Origin: Bursaphelenchus xylophilus
Lineage: Eukaryota; Nematoda; Chromadorea; Rhabditida; Aphelenchoididae
DNA length: 64,000 nt
Reading direction: 5' to 3'
Assembly: GCA_904066235.2 (NCBI GenBank)
Contig: CAJFCV020000005.1
Location: 2,170,001-2,234,000, forward strand
Shown: positions 35,329 to 46,138 of the stretch, piece after piece
Numbering within the stretch: the first letter of the stretch is position 1
Layout of the letters: the number at the start of each line of letters is the position of its first letter
Notes under the pieces: model-generated
The model's database searches: none
What the model was told of the DNA's origin: nothing
The model's input: only the letters and a program-made list of their open reading frames with translations
Made by a program: the position numbers and the translations under genes

Positions 35329-38300
35329 TTACAATTTCCCACCAATTTTCTTCACGTTCGACAAAATTTTCAACAATCTTTTTAATTGATATTTCTTCTC
35401 CAATTGCTCCACTGGAGTCTTCAGTAATCTCGGTAGATCATAATCGTATTTTGTCATCAAATTTGCATAAAATTTGAGGCTGTCACGGAAGAAATCCGTT
35501 TGAATTTCGGGCTGGGGATGGATTTTGGCGTGTTTGAAAGGCTCTTCTGGGGTTGTGTGCGGCCAAGTTAAGGTTTCAGATGATGGATTACTAAAAGCAA
35601 AGTATTATAAATATAATTCAATGGTAAAAAGTGCAGTAATTTTTCGGAAATTAGGCAAAAAATCGATAATTTTGCTCTTTTTGGAAAAAAAAGAAAAAAA
35701 GAATCGTATTTTAGAATAAAATTTATTATTTTTTCCCACTCACCCAGTATTGATAAAATTTACAATCGAATCAACCAATAAATTCTCCACTTTTCGGTCA
35801 TCAGGACTAAAAAATTCGGGTTGAGAGTAGCCATAGCCTTGGAGGAAGTAACGTTGATCCAGCCCGTGATAGCTCACTGAAATTAAATTAGAATTAACTA
35901 AATATCTCTACAAATCAATATTAATCTATTTGAGTTACTTCCAGGCCAAATTGAGCCCAAAAATTCAAATTCTCAAATTTCCCGCCATTTTGGCATTGTG
36001 TTCTAGGACTTCAAAATTGACAAAATGTGGCCAAAAATATTTTTCAAATGGTTGAATTTCCCTGGTAAACGTATTTTACCCTATTATTTCATCCACAAAA
36101 ACATTTATTATATTATTCATGACTAATGTCAAGTACAATACAAAACATGTCAAAAATTTTTCCTCAGATTTAAATCAGCACCACAAGAAACCATATTCTA
36201 CCCAGACAACTAGTTCCTGGACAAAATCAAACTTCAAAATTCGAATTCAAAATTTCTCGCCATTTTTGGCATTCTGTTTTAGCGCTCGAAAATTAAATTA
36301 TATTACTCAAATTAGGGTCCTAGCTTTTCACTTATTTTTCTAAAACCTATTTTACATCCATAACCGTCAAATAAAAATTTTTATTATGTTATCCATGACC
36401 AAGGCCAAGTATATGTAATATAAATCCCCGAAACTCTCCTCTAAAATCCACCTACCGTGTATTGGACAATCTTCCGGGAAAAATTTCACATTCGCATACT
36501 CATTTTTATACGCAAAAACAGTCCAGCCAGCCAGAGTTTTGAGCCATAATTCGAGTAAAATAGGGATATTGAACTGGAGATCCGAGTAGATGCTGGTGTA
36601 CTGATTCATGTAGAAAACATTGTTTTTATCGCCCTCTCGGTTCGAATATTCCTCAATCATCAATTCTATCGGCGTCTTTGACGGGTCTACCGGCTTGGCC
36701 AACTTTTCCGCGAGCTTTATTAAATCCGGCTTTCCGAAAGTCGCCCGTTTCGAATCCGGAATCCCCATGGTGTGGTAGACATCATTTGAAGCAGAAAGAA
36801 GGGCTAGAAAAGGATTTTGAGAGGTTAAAAAAATTTTTTTGATATCAAAAATTAGCTTGGTAACCTAGTGTAATATAAAACCTACTCCAAAGAAGTGATT
36901 CCTGCGTAGTGCAACCCATTACATACGGTTTTTTCGGCGCTTCAGATATGAGTTCGGGAATGTCCTTGGGAAAATATTCGCCATCGATCCGAGGGCCAAA
37001 TGTGGTAAAATTTTGATTGTCGTATGTGATGCCCTAAAACATGAAAAAAATAAATTCAAATAATAATTTCAAAAATCCAAGTCCTTCAGAAAAGACTTAT
37101 TTGACTTCATGAACTCCTAAAACCGAAAAAAAGTCAAAGAAAAAAAAATTTTTTGCAAAAACTTTTCAAAAAGTCATCATATTGAACTAGGTCAATATGT
37201 CGGAGGAGAAATCTCAGATCTTCTTCAAAATTTTCATCGATGATCTATATGGGCCATAAATCAAGCCCTAAAATTTTCAGCTCCTACATTTCAGGCGTAG
37301 CCAAGTTATTCAACAGTCTCTGCAGACGAGAGACTACGGAAAATGAGGAGAGACGGAGAGAGAAAGACGAGTAACGCCTATTTTTGGTAAAATACGTCCA
37401 GGGGAAATCAGTTTTTCGTAGAAACGTTGTTCGCTCCGCACGGCATTCGGTACTTTTGGGACACAACCGATCGCCGCGACTTTTTCTATTTTTTTCGGAA
37501 TGCGTTTGCTTTCTCTCTTCATATCTCGCTAGTCGTTTGAGCTAGAAGGCTAAAATTTGGCATGGAAGTAGAGTAAAAACCCGGCTTTCATAAAATATAA
37601 ACATTGCAAGGAACCCCGTCGAATAAACTTCGCAATGACAAATGAAAAAATTTCATTTTTATCCGAATTTTTGGCAATTTTCGACCAAAAAACTTCAATT
37701 TTTCTGCAACGGACAAGTCAAAATTTTGTGTTATACCTAAAAAAAAGATCGTTATCAAAATCTTTGCCAAATTTCATCAAAAAAAAATTTTTTTTTATTT
37801 TTTTCGATTTTTTCAAAATTTCACTACAATTTGAACCTAAAACAACACATAAAATTTCACCCAAAAAAATTTTTTTTCCAACTCACAATTTTCTTCAACG
37901 CTGCAAAAATCTCCTCCACCGTTGCTTTTTTGATCACCTCCTTGCAACTCTCGCCCTCTTTCTGGCCCAACGCCTTGGCCAATGCAACCGTCTTTTCCTT
38001 GACTTTTTCACAATTCGCCCAAACCGCTAATCCACTTCCACTCAACGAAATTCCGGCCGCCAATTTGTCTCGAGTTAGCGGTGATAATAATAAATATGAG
38101 ACGGAAACGCCTCCGGCACTGCATCCATACGCCGTGATTCTGGAGGGGTCTCCGCCAAGGGCTTCGGCGTTCCGATGAATAAAATCGAGGGCGGTCGCTT
38201 GATCAAAAAGTCCGAGATTTCCGTTCAAAGAGGGGTCCGAAGGGTCGGAGGCAAAGCCTGAAATTGGGGAAAAATTGGAAAAATTTTGTTTCATCGACTC

Positions 38301-39586
38301 TCAAAATAATTTTTAATGATAAAAAATATAATTTTGATCCAAAATAACACCAAATTAAACGAAATTTCAAAAAATTCAAAAATTTTTTTTTTCAAATTAC
38401 AAGTTGGCTATCTTAAAAATCGACCAGTCGATTTCTCAAAATTTTTTATTCATGCCTTAAATTGGCCACAAATCAATCCCTGAAAATTTTTGCTCCCACT
38501 TTGCAACCGCAGCGGAGATATACAACAATCGTTTTTTTCGAGAGAGTATGGAAAATGAGGAGCCCGGCCAGACAGAGAAAAAGAGTTTCGGCTAAAACTC
38601 TCTTCAGCCTGGACGAAAAAATTTTTTTTTGTAGGAACAATGTATTCATAACCTGCAATAGACAATGGCTTTTCAAGCCTGAGATCTCAAAAAAAACTGT
38701 CGATTTTTTGTCAAAATTTCGACCAAAAAATAGATTTTTTTTTAAGTTCGGGCAAATTCAGTATCTGTTCAAAATAAAGATTACAAAATTACCCCAAAAA
38801 ACAAATTTTTAATCGCAATACGTCCAATTTATAGCCAAAAATACTTTTTTTTGTCTGTCCGACTCTCCTCATTTTTTATACTCTCTCTAAAAAAATTCGT
38901 TGAATATCTCAGCTCTGAATTCAAACCCAGAGCTAAAATTTTCAGAAAATTTATCTATACCCTATTTAGTCTCAGATAACAAAAGTTTTAACATCAAAAA
39001 AAAAAATGATTTTCTTTACAGTCCTCACAAAATTTTCGCCTAAATTTCGATAAAAAATTCAATTTCAATTACCCAATACAGCCAGTCGATATTGAATGGC
39101 GACCATGATGATCCCTTTGCTCAAGAATTTCTTCGCATTTTCCTCGATATTCGCGTATCGCATGCAATTTCCGAACTCGAAACCACCTCCATGGACCATA
39201 AAAAATATCGGGCATTTCGCATCCGGTCGATTTTTTGGTCGAAAAATATTCAAATAAAGGCAATCCTCGGACAATCCATTCAAGTTTGGGGCAATCAGCG
39301 GGATCGCGGCTTTTGGGTGCTCCAGGCAATCCAAGGTCCCAGACCACGCCTTAATTGGGACTGGCTTCTAAAAAATTGGCCCAAAGTCATAGATCAAACA
39401 AATTTCAAAAGCTCAAAAATTGCCATAATCATCTTTACGGCAAACAAAACTCACTTCCAACCTCAATTCCCCAACCGGAGGTTCGGCAAACGGGACCTTG
39501 AAGTAGCTTTCCACCTCAATTCCAGCCACTTTTTCCGACTTTCCACGGACTTTTCCGACGTCCAATTCAATCACAGGCGCAGACAT
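35329..39586 (-). CDS. Carboxylesterase, type B family
   Basis: Seven exons, all joins in phase: 39586-39455, 39367-39073, 38257-37887, 37033-36886, 36803-36456, 35876-35744, 35590-35329. They give 562 residues, the usual family length. It hydrolyses carboxylic esters. Visible family marks are SEDCLYLN and oxyanion-hole HGGGF in exon 2, YRLAVLG at its end, the nucleophile elbow GCSAGG in exon 3, a Glu in TTQESLLW in exon 4 and the probable catalytic His in YHGLDQRYF in exon 6, so the triad looks complete. No signal peptide or membrane segment is seen, suggesting a cytosolic enzyme. The start is ATG 39586; a TTG lies 21 bases upstream. Exon 4 uses donor GTAGGT, chosen because it keeps phase. 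Introns carry copies of the GAGAGAGTATG repeat. Confidence 0.9.
37250..38990. repeat. Dispersed intronic repeat (GAGAGAGTATG family), copies in esterase introns
   Basis: Copies near 37255-37560, 38440-38700 and 38840-38990 share a core like GAGAGAGTATGGAAAATGAG, an adjacent CTCAGCxGxxA..GAGCTAAAATTTTCAG stretch and a TTTTTTGTAGAAAC stretch. Further copies in either orientation lie at about 48930-49140, 49670-49900, 50460-50540, 50930-51080 (kinase introns and the divergent gene's flank) and 60550-60850 (trehalase intron 1). They are not palindromic. All recognised copies are in introns. Confidence 0.6.
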
Positions 39587-40288
39587 ACTGTAATTTGCCA
39601 ATTTCAATCAAAATTTCGTTTAAAAATCGTATTATGAATGCTTTTTATCAAAATTTTTATATTATCCATGACAAAAAATAAAAATTTTTCCTTCTTAGAA
39701 AGCTTCAACTCCTCCTGTAACCCCTCCAAAATACCGTAAAAACCATAAGTACTCTTTTAAAAACACTGCAACCCCACAAATCACCATAATATTCGCGATA
39801 TTACACTAAAAATCAAAGATTCAAGACATCCAATATTACTTTATTATTGTAACGTGCAAACCATATGATAAAACAGAAGCAAATGGTGGTTTAGACCACA
39901 ATTCATGGCCGAATTTATCTACATCAGCTAAAAATCCAATGAAAAGACTGTTTCATAACAAAAACTCTACTAAAAAAGTGCTGGTAAAGGGTAATATAAA
40001 CAACGGTGACACGATTAAATTGCGCTAAAAATCCTCGGAAATTCATGGAAGAGCTATTCAAAATTTCAAAACATAATTTTAGTCTCAAAAACTAGCAATT
40101 TTTACCAAAAAAAGTATATCCGCCTACTACAATATAATTTTTTATCCAACTCTCCAAAAAACATTCAAAAATTTTTTTTCCATAACCTCCCGATCTAATA
40201 CGCACAATTCAAAAAGAGATTTCTCAGTGGAACATCCAGATTAGCATAAATAATGTGTGGGAATAAACTGAACCAAGTGTAATATAAT
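39587..40288. other. Intergenic spacer between esterase and NONO-like gene
   Basis: About 700 bp of AT-rich sequence between two minus-strand genes. It holds AATATTACACTAAAAA and GGGTAATATAAAC words of the recurrent TGTAATATAA type, and should include the 3' UTR of the NONO-like gene and the esterase promoter. No other gene seen. Confidence 0.5.
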
Positions 40289-43200
40289 TTAACGCCGTTG
40301 CCGCTTAATATCAGGTCTGTAGTCGTGGCCGCCGAGACTGCTGAGTGGGACTGGGCCTCCTGGTGGGGCCATTCCAGGGGGGAATCCGGGTGGGCCATTG
40401 AAGAAGCCGCGAGGAGGCGCTCCGTAAGGGCCGGGGCCACCTGGAGGAGGGCCCATTGGAGGGGGTCCTAGGGGTTCACCGAGGCCAAGACTCTGAAATA
40501 ATAATTATTAGAATATTGCTCAAGCCTTTATAGACCTCCTTCGCAAATTTAAAAACAAAAACTTTCAAAAAAAAATTTTTTAATCGACAGGGGGGACCAA
40601 GGTCAACAAACAGCAAGTATAACATCAAAAATTCAAATTTTCATAAAAACTTTTTGAATATTTTGTCTTCAAACTGCAAACAGTAACTCCAAAGTACCTT
40701 TCTAACGTGGCAAATCCCTTTTTCCCCAATATCTCACCAATTCTAAAAATTTTAAAAAATCAACAGGGGGACCAAGGTCAACAAACGGCAAGTATAACAT
40801 CAAAAATTCAAATTTCCATAAAATTTTTTGAATATTTTGTCTTCAAACTGCTAAAAATAACTTTCAAAGTACCTTTCCGACACTTCAAATTCCTTCTTTC
40901 CAAATATCTCACCACTTCTACCTACTACAATATAAACAGCTCTAACTTTCCAAATCCTACCTTTTGAAGGCTCCTTTGTACGCCCATGGCGTGTGGATCG
41001 AATCCCATTGGTGGTCCCATATCGGGGCCTCCTCTGAAGCTGTTCAGGATCTTATTTACATCCAAATCCGGGCCTCCGCGGCCCGGATCGCGGCCATAAG
41101 TCGGTGGTGGGCGGCCATGGGGGCCATCGTCGCCTGGGAATCTCGGAGGTCCCTGAGGGAAGGCTCTGACTCTTTCTCTCTTCAGTGCCTCCAAGCGTTC
41201 CAACTCTCGCTTCTGGCGTTCCAAGTCTTCGCGGATCATCTGAGCGCGATAATCTTCGTATTCAATTTCCAAATCCGCTTCCAACTGACGTCGTTTTGCT
41301 TTCAATTCCTCTTCCAACTGGGCGCGGCGTTCATTCTCCTGACGATACAGCTCCTTCCAGCGTTGGCCGTAAACGAATTCGAATGATTTGAGGTCGGCGA
41401 AATGAGGGGCCACTTCTCTTTCTTTCACAGTTTGAGGAGTTCGCTGGATCATTCGCTCGGCCAGACCATCTTCGTCGTCCTTCGGCTCCAACATTTCAGC
41501 GCGGAGCGGATGGGATTGGCTAAAAAAATCAATGTATTACTCAAAAAATCTAAAAAAATATAAAAACCTCAAAAAAAATCAAAATTGTCTAAAATAAGGT
41601 CCAATTGATTCCTCAAAAACCAAAATTCCACAAAAAATCTTCAATTTTTACCTAAAACAAGGCACCATTCTCCCAAAACCACCTCAAAAACTTACGCAGA
41701 CATGATGAAAACCCTCTCTTCAATGTTCTTCAAGGCTTCTTGGGCCGATGACTTTCTTTCGAATTCAATGATTCCTTCTCCGGTCGGTTTTCCGCGCTCA
41801 TCCACGATATGAATGGCTCGTTCAACTTCGCCAAACACCGAGAACGTATGGTACAACATTTCATTTGACACACATGCCGACAGCTCCTTCACCCTGAGGG
41901 CAGCGCCGTGGACGGCGAAACGGACGCGAAGTTGGCGGCCTTTGACCGTCTTCCCGTCGAGGGTTTCCTTGGCCGCTTCGGCATGGGCGCGAGTGTCCTG
42001 AAATGGCAATAATAATAACTGTACACAAAGTTTGTCAAAGAAGGCAGGCTAACGTCCAATTATAGTCGGAATAGAGTCCATAAAGTTGGCAAAAATCCCC
42101 AAAATTCATCTTACATTCCAAGTGTAATATCAAAAACCCCAGAATTCATATCTCAAGTAACTATTCACCTACAGTAAGGGACCAGATCCAATGGCAAAAA
42201 ACGTATAATTTTGCATCCGGGAAGTATCAAAAATGTGGCAAAATACCTCCCACTACAATTAAAAAACTCCGTTTTGAAAAGCGCCCTTTCCCTCACAAAA
42301 AGAGCAGGCGCGCTTTTGAAATCGGAGTTTTTTCACTTGGAGAGGGAGGTATTTTGCCGCATTTTTCATACTTCTCGGATCCAAAATGGTACGTTTTTGC
42401 CAATGGATCAGGTCTGCCACTGTATATAACCCACAGGCGCCCATCTTTTCCCTTCCCCTTCTATTCAAATAACACCCTAAACTCGGGGAAGGATAATCCA
42501 GCCAAAAGGATCCAAATGCATCCCGAATGCAATAAAATCCATTCTTTTGCATCCCTTCTCTGACTGAAAGCTACAGTGAGGGACCTGATCCAGTGGCAAA
42601 AAACGTACAATTTTGCATCCGGGAAGTATCAAAAAACTTAGCAAAATGCCTCCCTCTCCAAGTGAAAAAAACTCCTATATTTCAAAAGCGTGTCTGTTTT
42701 TATGTGAGGGAAAGGGCGCGTCCTTCAAAACGAAGTTTTTTCACTTGGAGAGGGAGGCATTTTGCTACATTTTTTGATACTTCGCGGATGCAAAATTGTA
42801 CGTTTTTTGCCACTGGACCAATTCCGTCATTGTATTTTCAGTCAGAGAAGGGATACAAAGAAATGAATTTTATTGCATTCGGGATGCATTTGAATCCAAT
42901 TTCTGATCAACCCGAATCATATTTATCCAAAGTTTTATAACCCCCAGAAAACCCCAAAAACATTCAGGTCCCGTTTCTACCCCCATGATAAATACTCTGC
43001 GAGCCGCGATCGTGTCGATACTTCAGCTTCATTCCATTCATTTATCGTTCGTCCGGAGCTTCGGTCGCTTTGTAGTAAATAGTCCAGTAACGTTAGTCAG
43101 TTAACACCTTTACTCCACTTCGGATCCATTGCTTCCGAATTAGCACACAAAGTTCACAAAGTCCACAACCCCTTTTACGCCCGAATACGTGAGGCCGGAG

Positions 43201-45427
43201 CCAAAATTGCAGTGGTATTTAGTCCATAGGCGAAACCGAAGCTCCACTTTCAGCCCCCACTTGCCATTGATCTGATCCTCAGTCGTCATAACAAAGGTGT
43301 GTTACAAAAGTCATCGCGCGCCGCAAAAAGTAGAAGAGTTCTTATAAATAATTATGAAAAAGTTCTATAAGAACCCCAAAAATAAAATTTGAAGAGTCGA
43401 AGAAAAAATCTTCAATACCTATACAAACAATAAAGAGCCAAAATAATGGATATAAAGGTTTCCCTTTCGACTTCATGGAAACTCGACAGAGTGAAATTTG
43501 AGAGAGTAAAACTTGACAGATGGAAATTCGACAGTATAGAAATTCGACAGGGGAACTCGACAGATTTTTCCACCGCAAAATATTGGCTTCATGGAAACTC
43601 GACAGAGTGAAAGTGAACAGAGTGAAACTCGACAGAAGGAAATTGGGCAGAATATGGAAATTGGGCAAGGAGAAACTGGACGGAGGGAAACTCGACAGAA
43701 TCTTTTCACTGCAATCGTACGAATTAGTTGATAAAAAATGTAATGGTGATACGATCGCAATGAAAAAAATCTGTCGGGTTTCCCTCTGTTCAATTTCCTC
43801 CTGTCCAATTTCCATACTCTGCCCAATTTTCCTCTGTCGAGTTTCTCTCTGTCCAATTTCCCCCCTGTCGAGTTTCCACGAGGCCAAAATACGAATTCTC
43901 TGAGAAGAGAAAATTCAGTAGTGACATTTCGTACCGTTGCAATGAAAAACAACCCGTCGACTTTCCTATTTCTATACTCTGTCGAATTCTTTTTCATTGC
44001 AATGGTACGAAATGTTACTACTGAATTTTCTCTTATTAGAGAATTAGTATTTTGCAGTGAAAAAAATCTGTTGAGTTCCCCCCGTCCAATTTCCATACCG
44101 TCGAGTTTCCTTCTGTCGAGTTTAACTCTGTCAAATTCCACTCCGTCGAATTTCCATGAAGCCCACTTTTCCCCAGAATTGACCACTTTCCCCATAAAGT
44201 CCTTCCATTTCCCATCTTTGCCCGAATAAGTCCCCAAATTTCCCCCACTCAGCCCGAATACTCATTACAATTAATCCATAAAAAATAGCTGACCAATCTG
44301 AGAAAAGCGAATCCTTTTCCACTGAGATAGCATTCGTTGATCTCTCCAAAGTCGACGAACATCTTCTTCAACTCCTCCTCCTTCAAGTCATTCGGCAGGT
44401 TGCCGACAAAGAGCCGGCATCTGCCGGTGAATTTCTTTCGCGGTATTTCAAGAGTAAAACTCTGCGCATTCTTGTCCGGCATTCGGAAGTCCCCCTGAGG
44501 AACGCCTCCGCGCGGACGATCGTCGTTCTTCGGACGGGGTTTGGATTGATTTGGAGGCCTGAAACCGGGGTTAGAAACGGGGATTTACGATCAATGCAGG
44601 TCTTGAAAAATGATAAATCAAAAACTTGAAAATGTTGAAGAGTTGTAAAAATGTTATAATATGGAAAGGAGCAATAATACCGATCTGTAAGCTCTTGGCA
44701 CGGCTTGATACGCAAAACGTTACACCCATCAAAGGTCGAACTAACTTTAGGTATTGCCAGATCATAGTTCATATAATTTTCGCTGTATGTTAACAAGATA
44801 GACTTAGAAATATAATTGCAACAGTTCACAGCACTATTTAATACCTCGTAAGACCGTTAAACGCAAACTACAGGAAGATGTAAAGGATAAGAGTATGTTT
44901 AAAGGATCAACCTAAAATACGGTCTCATTCCCCAAAAAACATTGATAAGTAAACTTTTTGACGTTGTCTGAAAGCCCAAGTTGCCTTTCTCTGAGCTCTC
45001 AACAAGAGTTATTTTCATTATGACCCAAAACGTCTATAACTTTTCAAGGATAATATAAGTCACAAAACCAAATAAAAGACTATGATGTTGTAATGCATGC
45101 TAAAACAGCGTCCAACAGCTACTAAAATCGCTGTTAAAAAATTAATGGTATACAGAGAAACATTCCAAATTTTTCAAATTAGCTATCATGGAGAAGATTT
45201 CATTATCGTCAAAACTCCATAAAACTGGTTTAGAATTGGTGAAAGTCAAGTCGCTAACTCTGAGTTCTTTAAACACCCTTTACGAGCCACAACTCATATG
45301 TAAATCCACCTAAAAGTCAGGAAACCAAAACGAAACAAACATACCGATCGTCTTTACGGTCGTCTCGACGTCCACCTCCGCCTCGTTCTTCACGCTTCAC
45401 TTTCACAGCTCCACCACGGTTCGACAT
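40289..45427 (-). CDS. nono-1: DBHS RNA-binding protein (NONO/PSPC1/SFPQ family)
   Basis: Five exons, all in phase: 45427-45345, 44558-44294, 41997-41696, 41519-40961, 40492-40289; 470 residues. Order of domains: Arg/Gly-rich amino end, RRM1 (RLFVGNLP as RNP2, KGFAFLRL as RNP1), RRM2 (LRVKELSACVSNEMLYHTF, then FGEVERAIHIVDERGKPTGEG), the NOPS-like linker (EPKDDEDGLAERM..PHFA..SFEFVYGQRWKELY), a long Glu/Arg coiled coil, then a Gly/Pro/Met-rich tail ending KRQRR, a probable nuclear localisation signal. DBHS proteins are nuclear dimers acting in transcription, splicing and RNA retention. Exon 2 ends in an unusual donor, TTG|GTCAGC, but the join is fixed by family sequence (LRL/DTRAHAEAAK). An acceptor-like TTCAG lies 8 bases before the ATG, suiting trans-splicing. 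Intron 2 (2.3 kb) holds three palindromes. Confidence 0.92.
40590..40885. repeat. Tandem direct repeat in the last intron of the NONO-like gene
   Basis: A unit starting at GGGGACCAAGGTCAACAAAC is present at about 40590-40700 and again at 40764-40885 with over 90 percent identity; period about 173 bp. Each unit ends near AAAGTACCTTTC. Confidence 0.7.
42174..42426. mobile_element. MITE family M1, copy 1
   Basis: About 250-bp palindrome with ends like CAGTGGCGGACCTGATCCAG (here CAGTAAGGGACCAGATCCAA), then GGCAAAAAACGTA and CATCCGGGAAGTATC. It lies in intron 2 of the NONO-like gene. Other copies are at 42572 and 52219. The 52219 copy is flanked by TA on both sides, indicating Tc1/mariner-type insertion. 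Confidence 0.75.
42465..42940. mobile_element. Concentric palindrome with MITE M1 copy 2 at its centre
   Basis: The M1 copy at about 42572-42834 is itself flanked by outer inverted arms: GGATCCAAATGCATCCCGAATGC-like at 42509-42560 matches its inverse at 42840-42900. The axis of both palindromes coincides. This sits in intron 2 of the NONO-like gene. Confidence 0.75.
43470..44162. mobile_element. Foldback of GGAAACTCGACAG-type short repeats
   Basis: The left half consists of imperfect tandem units of about 15-25 bp such as GGAAACTCGACAG and GGAAATTCGACAG. The right half holds the same units inverted. Ends are CTTCATGGAA and TTCCATGAAG. Open frames in this region on both strands are products of the repeat. 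It lies in intron 2 of the NONO-like gene. Confidence 0.8.
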
Positions 45428-46138
45428 CCTTAGCCTGAAGTTTGGAACTCAAATCGGTAAAGCTCTAAAATTAGACAACGTCAAAAAGTTCAGGAATTGA
45501 TCAAATTTATATTACACTAGACGTAAACCCGAAAATCTCAAAAAATGCACAGGAAACGCTAGAAAAGAAACTGAATTGGCAACAGAAATACACATCGCAC
45601 CTTCAGTTGTTGCATGAGTCACATCTCTGCGGAGGAAACTCCCGTTATTTTGACAGAAAACATTATTTTAGATTAGCTATTGGACACCTCAAAAATTTCT
45701 GCAAAAATCGATGAAAGCTCTATCCCCTCTCCCGCAAAACTTTCTCTTCAACGAGACGAAAGCGAAATACACCTTCTAAAAGCCTCCACCACCGAAAACA
45801 AATCGATAAAACCACTAAAAACGCGCAAAATCTCCCATAAAAACGGATGTGAAGTACAATGTAAAAATCGATCGTGTCTGAGGCATTCGTTTATATCCCG
45901 ACTATTTTCGGCTGACCTCTCGCGAGTCCGGTTGCAGTGAGATGGACAGACATTCGCGAGAAGGGGGAAAGAAAAAAAGCAGACTCATGTAATTAGAGTC
46001 GGCGAGCTGCGCCCGACACGTCGCGGACTGCGTATGTAAGATACGATAAAACAACAACAAAGACTTTCCGAAGCGGATTATAATCGAGTGTTACGTCAAA
46101 ATAAGAAGTGGAAAGAAAGTTTATTCAAAAATTTTGGC
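45428..46138. other. Intergenic spacer upstream of the NONO-like gene
   Basis: About 710 bp between the start of the NONO-like gene and the stop of the secreted-protein gene. A plus-strand open frame at 45680-45940 lacks ATG and shows no conserved feature. The GC-richer stretch at 45880-46030 may be promoter sequence. Nothing else seen. Confidence 0.4.

Noticed and set aside
43342..44349. Long open frames rich in KLDRxKLDR
   Set aside because: They translate the GGAAACTCGACAG tandem repeat in an intron. Frames on both strands look alike, which marks repeat rather than gene.
45680..45940. 86-codon pl-strand gene between the NONO-like and secreted-protein genes
   Set aside because: It starts without ATG, has no splice partners and shows no conserved motif.
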